Positions 36,188 to 44,354 are shown, counted from the first letter of the stretch. The stretch is DNA of 64,000 bases from WTFV01 sp965203525 (GCA_965203525.1 OZ241898.1:1736001-1800000), one strand, 5' to 3'. Numbers and translations are program-made. The notes: a model not told the origin generated them from the sequence alone.

Positions 36188-37282
36188 ATGGGTTGTTGCG
36201 AGGCGACGAATCCGAACCTGATCGGCGTGGCGCCCGAGCCGCGGCCGACGGAACGCTCCTGGCCGGCGCCGGGCGCCGGGTGGGACCGCCGCACCACGCT
36301 CAAGAGCCTGGCGGGCGCGGCCGGCGTCATCGCCGTCAGCGGCTGCGCGAGCGAACCGGGGGACGGCGCGGCCGGCGTCCGCCTCGCCTTCTGCGGCCAG
36401 CTTCTGTGCGTCGTCCCCTACGAGGTCGCGCGGGTTCGCGGGCACTTCGCCGCGCAGGGCCTGGCCGTCGAGCTCGTCTACACCCGCGGGGGCAACGCGG
36501 CGATGCAGGCGCTGGTGGGCGGCGCCGTCGACTACGCCGGCACCTCGTTCGACGTCGCGCTGCAGGCGGCCGCCAACGGGGCGCCGATCCGCCGCGTCGC
36601 GTCGACCGGGCGGCTGCCGCTGTTCGCGCTCGCGACGGCGCCGGCGCGGGCCGCCGCCATCGACTCGGCGGCGGCGCTCGCGGGCCGCACGGTGGGGATC
36701 TCCGCCCTCGGCAACGCCGACCACGCCCTGCTGCTGTTCCTGCTCGACCAGGCCGGCGCCGACGCCGGCGCGGTGCGGTTCGCGGCCATCGGCACCAACG
36801 TGTTCGACGCCCTGCGGATCGGGCAGGTGGACGCGGCGATGCTGCAGGAGCCGGCCCTGTCGCTGATCGTCGAGGCGGGCGGGCGCGAGCTGGTCAACTT
36901 CATGGAAATCGAGGAGGCGCGGCGGCATCTCGGCGGCCCCTACGCGTTCATGGGGGTCTCGGTGCGGGCGGCCGAACGCGACCGGCGCCTGCCGGAGATC
37001 CGGCGGCTGGCCGCGGCCCTCGCGGACGGTCTGGCCGCCACGCGGACCCTGCCGCCGGCCGAGGTCGTCGCCGCCCTTCCGGACGCGCTGGTCGCCGGCG
37101 GCGACGTCCCCCGGCTCGAACGGGTCATCGAACGCTACCGGCAGTCGCTCTACCCGGAGCGCGTCACCGTCGACGTCGAGGCGGCCGGGCGCGTCCTGCG
37201 CGCCCAGCAGGTCGCCGGCCTGCTGCAGCCGGGGCAGGTCGATCTCGGAACCCTGCTGGACGCGGACGCGGCCGCCGGGTAG
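36188..37282 (+). CDS. ABC importer substrate-binding lipoprotein (NMT1/THI5-like)
   Basis: 364 residues. A twin-arginine motif (DRRTTLKSLAG) precedes a lipobox (VSGC), so a Tat-exported lipoprotein is predicted. The mature part has the NitT/TauT/THI5 binding-protein pattern: VRLAFCGQLLCVVPYEVARVRG, GNAAMQALVGGAVDYAGTSFD, and a hinge around DALRIGQVDAAMLQEPA. It operates with the ATPase and permease downstream to import a nitrogen, sulfur or thiamine-precursor type of small molecule; the ligand is not predictable. Confidence 0.82.
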   Translation: MGCCEATNPNLIGVAPEPRPTERSWPAPGAGWDRRTTLKSLAGAAGVIAVSGCASEPGDGAAGVRLAFCGQLLCVVPYEVARVRGHFAAQGLAVELVYTRGGNAAMQALVGGAVDYAGTSFDVALQAAANGAPIRRVASTGRLPLFALATAPARAAAIDSAAALAGRTVGISALGNADHALLLFLLDQAGADAGAVRFAAIGTNVFDALRIGQVDAAMLQEPALSLIVEAGGRELVNFMEIEEARRHLGGPYAFMGVSVRAAERDRRLPEIRRLAAALADGLAATRTLPPAEVVAALPDALVAGGDVPRLERVIERYRQSLYPERVTVDVEAAGRVLRAQQVAGLLQPGQVDLGTLLDADAAAG

Positions 37283-37304
37283 CGCCCGCCCCGCGGAAGA
37301 CAAA

Positions 37305-38057
37305 ATGCTGCGGGTACGCGGTCTGACGGTCGGCTACGGCGGGGAGCCGGTCCTCGAAGGCATCGATCTCGACGTGGCGGCGGGGGAGTTCGCAACCCTG
37401 ATCGGCCCGTCCGGTTCCGGCAAGACCAGCATCCTGCGGGTGGTGACCGGCCTGCTGGAGCCGTTGCGCGGCACGGTCGAGCTGGACGTCGGGGCGCGCG
37501 ACGTCGGCTTCCTGTTCCAGGACGACGCGCTGCTGCCGTGGCGCACGGCGCGCCGGAACGTGGCGCTGGGACTGCGGATCCGGGAGGTCGCGCCGGCCGC
37601 GGCCGACGAGCGGGCCGAGCACTGGCTGCAGGTGCTGGGGCTGGCCGGCTGCGGCGACCGCTATCCGGGCCAGCTCTCCGGCGGGCAGCGCAAGCGGGTG
37701 GCCATCGCGCAGGTGCTGGCGTTGCGGCCCCGGCTGCTGCTCATGGACGAGCCGTTCGCCGCGCTCGATGCGATCGTCCGGACCCGCATCACCCAGGAGC
37801 TCCTGGAGTGGGTCGAGCGCGAGCGGCTCACCGTGCTGCTGGTGACGCACGACCTCGAGGAGGCGATCGGCGCCTCCGACGTGGTGCACGTGCTCGGCCG
37901 CGGGCCGCGCGCGACGATCCGCGCCAGCCACCGCGTCGGGATCCCGCGGCCCCGGCGGGTGCTGGAGACGCGGGGGCATCCGGCTTTCGGACCGCTCCTG
38001 CAGGGGTTGTGGGAGGAGCTGGCCGCGGAGCCGGCCCCGGCGCGGGCGGCGTCATGA
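37305..38057 (+). CDS. ABC importer ATPase (NitT/TauT type)
   Basis: 250 residues. Walker A IGPSGSGKTS, Q-loop region VGFLFQDDALLPWRT, signature LSGGQRKRVAIAQVL, Walker B LLLMDEPFAALD and H-loop LLVTHDLEEAI. LPWRT after the Q-loop is typical of nitrate/taurine/sulfonate importers. It begins 22 nt after the binding protein. Its stop codon originally overlapped the permease start (ATGA), an arrangement now split by a 74-nt insertion (38025-38139). Confidence 0.9.
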   Translation: MLRVRGLTVGYGGEPVLEGIDLDVAAGEFATLIGPSGSGKTSILRVVTGLLEPLRGTVELDVGARDVGFLFQDDALLPWRTARRNVALGLRIREVAPAAADERAEHWLQVLGLAGCGDRYPGQLSGGQRKRVAIAQVLALRPRLLLMDEPFAALDAIVRTRITQELLEWVERERLTVLLVTHDLEEAIGASDVVHVLGRGPRATIRASHRVGIPRPRRVLETRGHPAFGPLLQGLWEELAAEPAPARAAS

Positions 38058-38139
38058 AAGGCTGGAGAGAGTTTTCGGGGATGCGGATCTACCACCACGC
38101 GGAGCCGGCCCCGGCGCGGGCGGCGTCATGAAGGGCTGG
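38025..38139 (+). repeat. Repeat-insert-repeat unit splitting the ATPase/permease junction, 41/33/41 nt
   Basis: 41-nt copies at 38025-38065 and 38099-38139 differ at one base and flank a 33-nt insert (55% GC, lower than its surroundings). Each copy holds the ATPase stop overlapped with the permease start (TCATGA). After the first copy a decoy 24-codon frame runs through the insert; the second copy supplies the true permease start at 38128. Confidence 0.9.
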
Positions 38140-38889
38140 CGCGCCGCGCCGTCGGTGCGCCGCGGCGCGGCGCTGGCGCTCCTTCTGGGAGGGTGGGAGG
38201 CGGCGTCGCGCGCCGGTCTGCTGGATCCCTTCTACGCGCCTCCGCCCTCGGCCGTCGCGCGGGTCGCGTTCACCCTGGCCGCCGGCGGCGACCTGTGGCC
38301 GCACCTCGGAGCCACCGCCGCCGCGGCGTTCGCCGGCCTGCTGGCCGGACTCGTCCTGGGCGTCGTCCTCGGCTTCGCCGCCGCGCTCGCGCCGCCGGTC
38401 GCCGACCTGCTCGAGCCGGTGATGATCCTGCTCAACGCGATCCCCCGCGTCATCCTCGCCCCGCTGTTCGTCATCTGGCTCGGCATCGGGCTGGCGTCCA
38501 AGCTCGCCCTGGCGACCATCCTCGTCACCGTGCTCGTCTTCTTCGCCGTCTGCAACGGCGTCCGGGACGTGGACCGGCGGCTGGTGGAGCGGGTGCGGAC
38601 CCTGGGCGGCGGCCGGCGGATCCTGGTGCGCGAGGTCTACGTGCCGTCGGTCACGAGCTGGGTGCTGGGGAGCTTCAAGGTGGCCGTGGGATTCGCGTTC
38701 ACCGGCGCGGTGGTCGGCGAGTTCGTCGCGTCGAGCCGCGGCCTCGGGTACCTGCTCCAGTTCGCGCAGAGCACCTACAACGCCGCGCTGACGATCGCGC
38801 TGATCCTCGTCATCATGGGCGTCGTCCTGCTGCTGTTCGCCTGCGCCGAACGCCTCGAGCGCCGCCTGCTGCGCTGGCGCCGCCTCTGA
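38128..38889 (+). CDS. ABC importer permease (NitT/TauT type)
   Basis: 253 residues with about six membrane spans. The EAA-like loop is DRRLVERVRTLGGGRRILVREVYVP in the usual cytoplasmic position; LLNAIPRVILAPLFVIWLGIG and GFAFTGAVVGEFVASSRGLGYLL are hallmark membrane segments of this permease type. It completes the three-gene importer. Start ATG 38128 is in the second copy of the duplicated junction. Confidence 0.88.
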   Translation: MKGWRAAPSVRRGAALALLLGGWEAASRAGLLDPFYAPPPSAVARVAFTLAAGGDLWPHLGATAAAAFAGLLAGLVLGVVLGFAAALAPPVADLLEPVMILLNAIPRVILAPLFVIWLGIGLASKLALATILVTVLVFFAVCNGVRDVDRRLVERVRTLGGGRRILVREVYVPSVTSWVLGSFKVAVGFAFTGAVVGEFVASSRGLGYLLQFAQSTYNAALTIALILVIMGVVLLLFACAERLERRLLRWRRL

Positions 38890-38899
38890 GGAACGGCCG

Positions 38900-40168
38900 T
38901 CACGGGGCGGTGATCGTCGCCCCGGCCAGCTCGGCGACGGCGGCCAGCGTGGTCTGCGCCGCGTTCAGTCCGAGCCGGAAGTCGTCGTCGGTGTACGTCC
39001 GGTAGAGGTCGGTCGGCTGGTGCCAGTGGGGGTTCCAGCCGGCGCCGACGTGCATGCCCCGTTCGTTCTCCCGCAGGCTGATCGACGGCGTGGCGTTCAT
39101 GAACGGCGTCGAGTCGGTGTTCGTCATGTGCGGTCCGACCGTGGCGGGGTAGTCGGTGGCGTAGGCGTCGTTGGCCGCCTTGAAGCGGAACGCGAGGTCG
39201 CGCGACTCGCCGGCCAGATCCGAATTCGACTGGAACTCGACGTTGACGTCCGCCTCGCGCCGCTGGTCCCGGCTCACCACGCCGTCCGGCCCCGGCGCCC
39301 CGTGGTCGAACAGCATCATGTCGTGCTGGATCATGCCGAGCCAGCGGGGTTCCGGGTAGAGGCCGGAGCCGGGCGGGTCTTCCCGTCCCTGCCGCTCGCG
39401 CCGCTGCGCGACGTAGGCGCGGCTGCCGTTCAGTCCGGTCTCCTCGTCGTTCCAGAGCGCGAAGCGGATCGATACTTCCGTCCGCACGTCCGGCGCGCTG
39501 AGGATGCGCGCCAGCTCCATCACCAGCGCCGTGCCCGAGGCGTCGTCGTCGGCCGCCTCGCCGAAGCCGTGGCCGTCCATGTGGGCGCCGAGGATGTACA
39601 TCTCGCCGGGCCGCGTGGCGCCCACCCGGGTGCAGTACACCTGCGACCGCTCCCCGTCGGTCGGCTCCTCCAGGTTGAGCGCGCGCAACGCCTCGTCCGG
39701 TTGCAGCGCCGGGTCGCGCGCGACGCCGGTGCGGGCCCGGTAGCCGAAGATCGAGCTGCCGCCCGGACCGCTGCCGTTGCGTCCGATGCGCCCGCCGGTG
39801 GGAGTCGGCCCGGCCGGGTTCAGGGGGCCGCGCGCGGCGCGCCGCGCGGCGCCGGCGGGCCGCGGCGGCGGAGCGTGGTAGGTGTAGTGGAGGCGCTCGG
39901 TGGGGCAGCCGGCCGCCTCGAGCCAGGCCTCGATCCAGTCGACGGCGTCGCGGTTGCGTTGCGTGCCCTGCCGCCGGTCGCCGAACTGCGCGAGCCCCCT
40001 GATGACGGCCTTGTAGCGCTCCAGATCGAGCCGGCCGACCAGCACCGCGATCGGGTCGCCCGCGCCGTCCCCCGGCGTCGGTTGCCGGCCGAAGGCCGTG
40101 GCGCCCGGACCCGCGCCGACGGCCAGGAGCAAGGCGGCGGACACGCATGCCAGAAGAGTCGCGCGCAT
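38900..40168 (-). CDS. Secreted M28-family metallopeptidase
   Basis: 422 residues with a signal peptide. Zinc-binding pattern of the M28 family: His and Asp in LGAHMDGHGFGEAADDDASG, the catalytic/ligand Glu pair in ALWNDEETGLNGS, Asp in IQHDMMLFDH and a His near the C-terminus (NPHWHQPTDLY). Acts as an aminopeptidase or carboxypeptidase outside the cytoplasm. It is convergent with the ABC importer, 10 nt apart. Confidence 0.87.
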   Translation of the reverse strand: MRATLLACVSAALLLAVGAGPGATAFGRQPTPGDGAGDPIAVLVGRLDLERYKAVIRGLAQFGDRRQGTQRNRDAVDWIEAWLEAAGCPTERLHYTYHAPPPRPAGAARRAARGPLNPAGPTPTGGRIGRNGSGPGGSSIFGYRARTGVARDPALQPDEALRALNLEEPTDGERSQVYCTRVGATRPGEMYILGAHMDGHGFGEAADDDASGTALVMELARILSAPDVRTEVSIRFALWNDEETGLNGSRAYVAQRRERQGREDPPGSGLYPEPRWLGMIQHDMMLFDHGAPGPDGVVSRDQRREADVNVEFQSNSDLAGESRDLAFRFKAANDAYATDYPATVGPHMTNTDSTPFMNATPSISLRENERGMHVGAGWNPHWHQPTDLYRTYTDDDFRLGLNAAQTTLAAVAELAGATITAP

Positions 40169-40200
40169 CGGTTCTCCCCCCGATCCCGGCCGAGCGCCCT

Positions 40201-40623
40201 TCACTCTCCGTCCCGGGCGGGCAGGATGACGCGCTCGAGCGTGAGCAGGCGCTGGTCGATTTTTCCGAAGGCGACCTCCACCGCGCGCAACCGGGCGTCA
40301 AGGGCCCGGACGTCGGCTCGGAGCGCGTCGAAATCGGCTCGGACGTCGGCTCGGAGCGCGGCGACGTCGGCCTGCACGCTGGCTGCAAGGCGGTCGAAGC
40401 GGGCGTTCACGTCGTCGAAGCGGGCGTTCACGCCGTCAAAGCGCCCGTTCACGCCGTCGAAGCGGGCGTTCACGTCGTCGAAGCGGGCGTTCACGTCGTC
40501 GAAGCGGGCGTTCACGTCGTCGAAGCGCCCGTTCACGCCGGTGAACAGCAACGTCATGACCGCCAAGTGAACGGTGGTGGCGCCGATGACGGTTCCGACG
40601 ATCCACTTAGTGTCGCTGCTCAT
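40201..40623 (-). CDS. Membrane-anchored coiled-coil protein with heptad DNA repeats
   Basis: 140 residues: one membrane span (WIVGTVIGATTVHLAVMTLLF), then eight near-identical heptads (VNARFDD/VNGRFDG) encoded by 21-nt tandem units, then a helical tail (ADVRADFDALRADVRALDARL). It resembles DUF1640/coiled-coil proteins linked to membranes; the role is unknown. Repeat number could change by slippage. It directly follows the M28 gene start on the same strand, 32 nt upstream. Confidence 0.75.
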   Translation of the reverse strand: MSSDTKWIVGTVIGATTVHLAVMTLLFTGVNGRFDDVNARFDDVNARFDDVNARFDGVNGRFDGVNARFDDVNARFDRLAASVQADVAALRADVRADFDALRADVRALDARLRAVEVAFGKIDQRLLTLERVILPARDGE

Positions 40624-40640
40624 GCAACCGACAGGGTAGC

Positions 40641-40756
40641 ACGGACCCGAAACCGGCTGTTAATGTCCGGCCCGGCCAACCAGGACGAACCGCCCGTCGA
40701 TGCCGGTCCGCGTCCGGACGGACCCGAAACAGGCTGAATGTCCGGCCGGGCCAACC
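40641..40756. repeat. Repeat-insert-repeat unit, 41/36/39 nt
   Basis: Copies at 40641-40681 and 40718-40756 share ACGGACCCGAAAC and AATGTCCGGCC; the second has a 2-nt deletion. They flank a 36-nt insert. It fills the gap between two minus-strand genes. Confidence 0.75.
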
Positions 40757-40800
40757 GGCTCCACGAGTTCGATGCGTGGCGGGACCGGGATGCCGTCCCG

Positions 40801-42057
40801 CTACGGTTGGCCGGCGGGCGCCACCGGTTCGATGCGGAGCAGGGCCCCTTCGTCCGCGTCGGTCAGCAGGTAGAGCAGACCGTCGGGGCCCTGCCGCACG
40901 TCGCGAATCCGCTGGCGGAGTCCGGTCAGGAGCGACTCCCGGGCCAGCTCCTCGTCGTTCTCGTTGAACACGATCCGCTCCAGGTGCCCGGTGCCCGGAA
41001 TCCGCCCGGTCATCATCGAGCCGACGAACAGGTTGCCCTTCCAGGCGGGGAACCGGTCGCCGGTGTACCAGGTCAGTCCCGACGGGGCGATCGACGGCAC
41101 CCAGAAGACGAGCGGCTCCTCCATGCCGGGCGCCCAGAACCCGTCGCCGACCCGCACGCCGTCGTACTGCCGTCCGTAGGAGACGACGGGCCAGCCGTAG
41201 TTCCGGCCGGCCTCGATCACGTTGAGCTCGTCCCCGCCCTGGACGCCGTGCTCCACCGTCATCGGCGCGGACGTGTCCGGATGCAGCGTCAGCCCGTTCT
41301 GGTTCCGGTGCCCGAGCGAGTAGATCTCCGGCTCGTAGCCCGCCCGGCCGACGAACGGGTTGTCCTCGGGGACCGTGCCGTCGTCCCGCAGCCGCAGCAG
41401 CTTGCCCGCGTGCGTGCCCGGATCCTGGGCGCGCGACTCGAGAGGGTCGGTGCGGAACGCGCCGCCGACCGTGACGTACAGCAGGCCGCCGGGAGCGAAC
41501 GCGAGCCGCGCCCCCGCCGTGGTCCCTCCGAACGGCTCGGCGACGAAGACGTCCTCCACGTCGCGCAGCGCCATGCCGTCGAGGCGCCCGCGGACGACCG
41601 CGACGGTGCCGGTCTCGTCCGGCAACGGCCGCGTGTAGCTGAGGTAGACGAGCCGGTTCTCGGCGAACGCGGGGTGCGCCGCCACGTCCATCAGGCCGGC
41701 CAGGCCGCGGGACAACACCTCCGGCACGCCGTCGAGCGGCTCCGGGTCGAGCACGCCGCCCCGAATCATCCGCAGCCGGCCCGCGTCGCGCTCGGTCACC
41801 AGGATGCCGCCGCCGGGCAGGAAAGCCATGCCCCAGGGATGCGACAGGCCCCTGGCCACCACGACCACGCGGACCTTTTCGATCGCGTGCGTGTTCAGGA
41901 CGAGCGGCTCGTCCGGCAGGGGGACGGCGGGCAGCCCCGGCGGCTCCCCGGGCTGGTCCTGCCGCGGCGCGGCCCCGGCCGGCATGGCGAGGAGCAGGGC
42001 GCCGGCGAACGCGAGCCAGGGAGCGGGACGCCGGCGGGCTGTCGACGGGTCGTGCAT
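40801..42057 (-). CDS. PQQ-type sugar (sorbosone/glucose) dehydrogenase-like secreted protein
   Basis: 418 residues with a signal peptide (AFAGALLLAMPAGAA). The beta-propeller family opening VVVARGLSHPWGMAFLPGGG, ILVTERDAGRLRMI, then GGLLYVTVGG, IYSLGHRNQNGL and GRNYGWPVVSYGRQYDG match the soluble glucose/sorbosone dehydrogenase family (PF07995). The usual catalytic His and Arg lie in GLSHPWG and GHRNQNG. Periplasmic sugar or alcohol oxidation is likely. It diverges from the lipocalin-like gene, with a small repeat array between. Confidence 0.85.
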   Translation of the reverse strand: MHDPSTARRRPAPWLAFAGALLLAMPAGAAPRQDQPGEPPGLPAVPLPDEPLVLNTHAIEKVRVVVVARGLSHPWGMAFLPGGGILVTERDAGRLRMIRGGVLDPEPLDGVPEVLSRGLAGLMDVAAHPAFAENRLVYLSYTRPLPDETGTVAVVRGRLDGMALRDVEDVFVAEPFGGTTAGARLAFAPGGLLYVTVGGAFRTDPLESRAQDPGTHAGKLLRLRDDGTVPEDNPFVGRAGYEPEIYSLGHRNQNGLTLHPDTSAPMTVEHGVQGGDELNVIEAGRNYGWPVVSYGRQYDGVRVGDGFWAPGMEEPLVFWVPSIAPSGLTWYTGDRFPAWKGNLFVGSMMTGRIPGTGHLERIVFNENDEELARESLLTGLRQRIRDVRQGPDGLLYLLTDADEGALLRIEPVAPAGQP

Positions 42058-42118
42058 GGTGGAGACCTCCGGATGACAAGGTGGCGCGCCCCATTCTACC
42101 CGCGGCTGCCGGCCGCCG

Positions 42119-42265
42119 GGCGCTTCCCTGCGCGCGGGAGACGCCGCCCGCCCGGCCGCGCACCGGCCGCGGTGATCAGGCGCTTCCCTGCGCGCGGGAG
42201 ACGCCTCGGCCAGCTCGTCGATCTTCCCCACCGGTTCGGGCGCTTCCCTGCGCGCGGGAGACGCC
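42119..42265. CRISPR. CRISPR-like micro-array, three 27-nt repeats and two 33-nt spacers
   Basis: Identical 27-nt repeats begin at 42119, 42179 and 42239 (GGCGCTTCCCTGCGCGCGGG and 7 more), period exactly 60. The repeat can fold (GGCG...CGCC and TCCC...GGGA arms) and resembles in size and shape type I-E repeats, spacers 33 nt. No leader or cas genes are visible. It sits between divergent genes. Confidence 0.55.
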
Positions 42266-42297
42266 GCGTCCCGCGCCAGCGGGTCGCGCCGGCGGGG

Positions 42298-42303
42298 TAC
42301 AGT
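42298..42303 (+). promoter_or_regulatory. -10-like TACAGT of the lipocalin-like gene
   Basis: Ends 6 nt before ATG 42310, again without SD: a probable leaderless promoter at the end of the micro-array. Confidence 0.4.
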
Positions 42304-42309
42304 GGGCGG

Positions 42310-43404
42310 ATGACGATGAGCGACACCTGGAGACGCCGGTTCCCCGCGCGCGCCGCGGCGGCCGCGATCCTCGCCGCCGGCGCGGCCGCCTGCCAGACCC
42401 CGGCTTCGCCGCCGGCCCCGGACGCCGCCGGCCCGGCCGGGGTCTCCGGGGCGCCGGCCGGGCCGGTCGATCCGCCGGCGCGGCTCACCGGCACGTGGCG
42501 GCTCGCGCGGGTCGAACGCTACGATCAGGCCGGCGCGCCGCTGTCCGACCTCATGCACCCGACGATCGGTCTTGCGGAGGCGCGCGGCTTCCTCATGTCC
42601 GATGGCGAGCGCATGGCGCTGGCCGTGCAGGAAGAGGAAGGGGCGCGGACCGCGCGGGACGACCCGCCGCCCGGCGACGCGCTGGCCGCCGTCGAACGCT
42701 ATACCTCGCACTTCGGTCCGTATGCCGTCGACGAGGCGCGGGGCTCCCTGTCGCAGCAGGTGGCCGGAAGTTTCGACCCGCGACTGACCGGCGGCCGGAT
42801 CGAGCCGTTCTACGAGCTCGACGGGGACCGGCTCGTGCTCGTGCCCGGCCTCCGGTGCCCCGATTCCTACGTCACGGATCGCGGGTGCGCCTACGGCACC
42901 ACCGGCATCCAGTTGCGCAACGTCTGGGAGCGGCTCCCGCCGGCGGCGGGCCTCGGGGACGAGGCGCGGCGGTTCCTCGGATTCTGGGAGTTCGACCGGA
43001 TCGAGCGCCGGACCCTGGACGGGGTCGAGGTCCCGACCCGGCAGTTCGCCGCCGGGTATCTCGTCTACATGCCTTCGGGCCACATGGCGGCGCACCTGAT
43101 GCGGCCCGGCCGCCGGCCCTGGGAGGGCCCCCGGCCGACGGCGCTGGAGGCGCACGCGGCGCTGGAGGGCTACGCCAGTTCCTTCGGCCGTTTCACCGTC
43201 GACGCGGCGGCGGGCGTCGTCGCGCACCACCGCGCGGGCCATCTCGATCCGGACCGCATCGGCGTGGACGCCCCCCGCCACTTCGAGTTCCGCGACGGCG
43301 GGCTGGTGCTCCGGCCGCCGGTCTCGACCGTCGACGGGAGGGAGGTCCGGACCAGCGTGTTCTGGAACCGGCTGAGCACGCTCGATCCCGACGGCGGCGG
43401 TTGA
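42310..43404 (+). CDS. Lipoprotein with two lipocalin-like domains
   Basis: 364 residues with a lipobox (AAGAAAC). Two similar halves carry the lipocalin-like domain (PF13924 type): LTGTWRLARVERYDQAG ... VERYTSHFGPYAVDEARGSLSQQVAGS and FLGFWEFDRIERRTL ... GHMAAHLMRPGRRPW ... FGRFTVDAAAGVVAHH. Such domains bind small hydrophobic ligands. Probably outer-membrane or periplasmic. Nothing suggests a specific ligand. Confidence 0.78.
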   Translation: MTMSDTWRRRFPARAAAAAILAAGAAACQTPASPPAPDAAGPAGVSGAPAGPVDPPARLTGTWRLARVERYDQAGAPLSDLMHPTIGLAEARGFLMSDGERMALAVQEEEGARTARDDPPPGDALAAVERYTSHFGPYAVDEARGSLSQQVAGSFDPRLTGGRIEPFYELDGDRLVLVPGLRCPDSYVTDRGCAYGTTGIQLRNVWERLPPAAGLGDEARRFLGFWEFDRIERRTLDGVEVPTRQFAAGYLVYMPSGHMAAHLMRPGRRPWEGPRPTALEAHAALEGYASSFGRFTVDAAAGVVAHHRAGHLDPDRIGVDAPRHFEFRDGGLVLRPPVSTVDGREVRTSVFWNRLSTLDPDGGG

Positions 43405-43447
43405 GTGCGCCCGCCGGCCGCCGCGCGAGGCCTCGCGCCGCGCCTCC

Positions 43448-43630
43448 GGCGCCGCCGTCCGGCTTCCTTTCGGCTCGTGACGCGACAGTCGTCGGCAGGA
43501 CTTCGTCCGCGACATGGCCCCGGCGCCGCCGTCGGCTTCCTTTCGGCTCGTGACGGACCCGCGGCGAGCCGCCCTGCTTCAGAAGCTCGGAGCGGGGCGC
43601 CGCCGTCGGCTTCCTTTCGGCTCGTGACGG
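43448..43630. CRISPR. CRISPR-like micro-array, three 35-nt repeats and two 39-nt spacers
   Basis: Repeats at 43448-43482 (one base inserted, end degenerate), 43522-43556 and 43596-43630 share GGCTTCCTTTCGGCTCGTGA; both spacers are exactly 39 nt, period 74. The first copy being imperfect is like a terminal repeat in a CRISPR array. A good -10 (TACAAT) follows directly at 43638. Confidence 0.55.
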
Positions 43631-43637
43631 ACTGCCA

Positions 43638-43643
43638 TACAAT
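43638..43643 (+). promoter_or_regulatory. -10 element TACAAT upstream of the NIPSNAP gene
   Basis: A close match to the consensus located just after the last array repeat; the -35 region would fall within that repeat. The distance to ATG 43732 is about 90 nt. Confidence 0.4.
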
Positions 43644-43731
43644 GCCGTCCGACGCGCGCCGTGCGCCGGCCGCGATCGCGCGGCGCCGGCGGCGGCGCTG
43701 AATCCGGCAAATCTTCCAGAGGGGGATCGTG

Positions 43732-44196
43732 ATGCGCACACTCGTACTCGCCGTCGTCGTCGGCTTCAGCTTCCTCGGCGTGGCCGGCGCCGGGCAGGAT
43801 CCGCCGGCGCCGTGCGGCCCGGCCGGCCAGTTGCCGGCCGAACTGTCGAACAACGTGGGCGCCGACTCGCGCTGCTTCGAGATTCGCATGTACACCGCCC
43901 GGCCGGCGGAGGACGGCAAGGGCGGCATCGACGAGCTGCATCAGCGGTTCCGCGAGGGCGAGGTCGCCATCTTCGAGAAGCACGGCGCCGAGATCGTCGC
44001 GGTCTGGCAGAACCTGGACGATCCGAACCGGCTGATCTGGATGCTGGCCTATCGCGACCGCGCGCACCGGGAAGAGGTCTGGGCCGGCTTCCGCGACGAC
44101 CCGGAGTGGCACGAGCTGCGGGCGAAGTACCCCGCCCCGCTCGAGGGGATCGAGGTCTTCATGCTGAGCGCCAGCGATTACTCGGCGCTCAAGTAG
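43732..44196 (+). CDS. Secreted NIPSNAP-family protein
   Basis: 154 residues with a signal peptide (VVVGFSFLGVAGAG). CFEIRMYTARP, IDELHQRFREGEVAIFEKHGAEIVAVW, RLIWMLAYRDRAHREEVWAGF and DDPEWHEL are the marks of the NIPSNAP fold (PF07978), a ferredoxin-like dimer. SD AGGGGG precedes the start. Function in bacteria is unclear. Confidence 0.85.
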   Translation: MRTLVLAVVVGFSFLGVAGAGQDPPAPCGPAGQLPAELSNNVGADSRCFEIRMYTARPAEDGKGGIDELHQRFREGEVAIFEKHGAEIVAVWQNLDDPNRLIWMLAYRDRAHREEVWAGFRDDPEWHELRAKYPAPLEGIEVFMLSASDYSALK

Positions 44197-44279
44197 GCGG
44201 GAGCGTCGTTCGCGCGAACCGCGGCGCAACAGGAGTGCGGGCCGTCGTGGACGGCCGCGGCGGCCCGCTTGCCTGCGAC

Positions 44280-44354
44280 CCGGTTGCTGCCGGTCTCGCT
44301 TGCCGATCCGGTTGCTGCCGGTCTCGCTTGCCGATCCGGTTGCTGCCGGTCTCG
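44280..44354. repeat. 28-nt tandem repeat, 2.7 copies
   Basis: Units begin at 44280, 44308 and 44336 (CCGGTTGCTGCCGGTCTCGC and 8 more) with no insert between them. A more diverged unit may precede. It lies upstream of the aminotransferase gene. Unlike the repeat-insert-repeat units it is a plain tandem array. Confidence 0.8.

Noticed and set aside
42096..43741. Minus-strand frames with repeated peptides such as ASPARREAP and HEPKGSR
   Set aside because: The peptides are translations of the micro-array repeats and have no other protein-like property.
44280..44354. Possible CRISPR array
   Set aside because: Units are directly adjacent with no spacer; it is a simple 28-nt tandem repeat.
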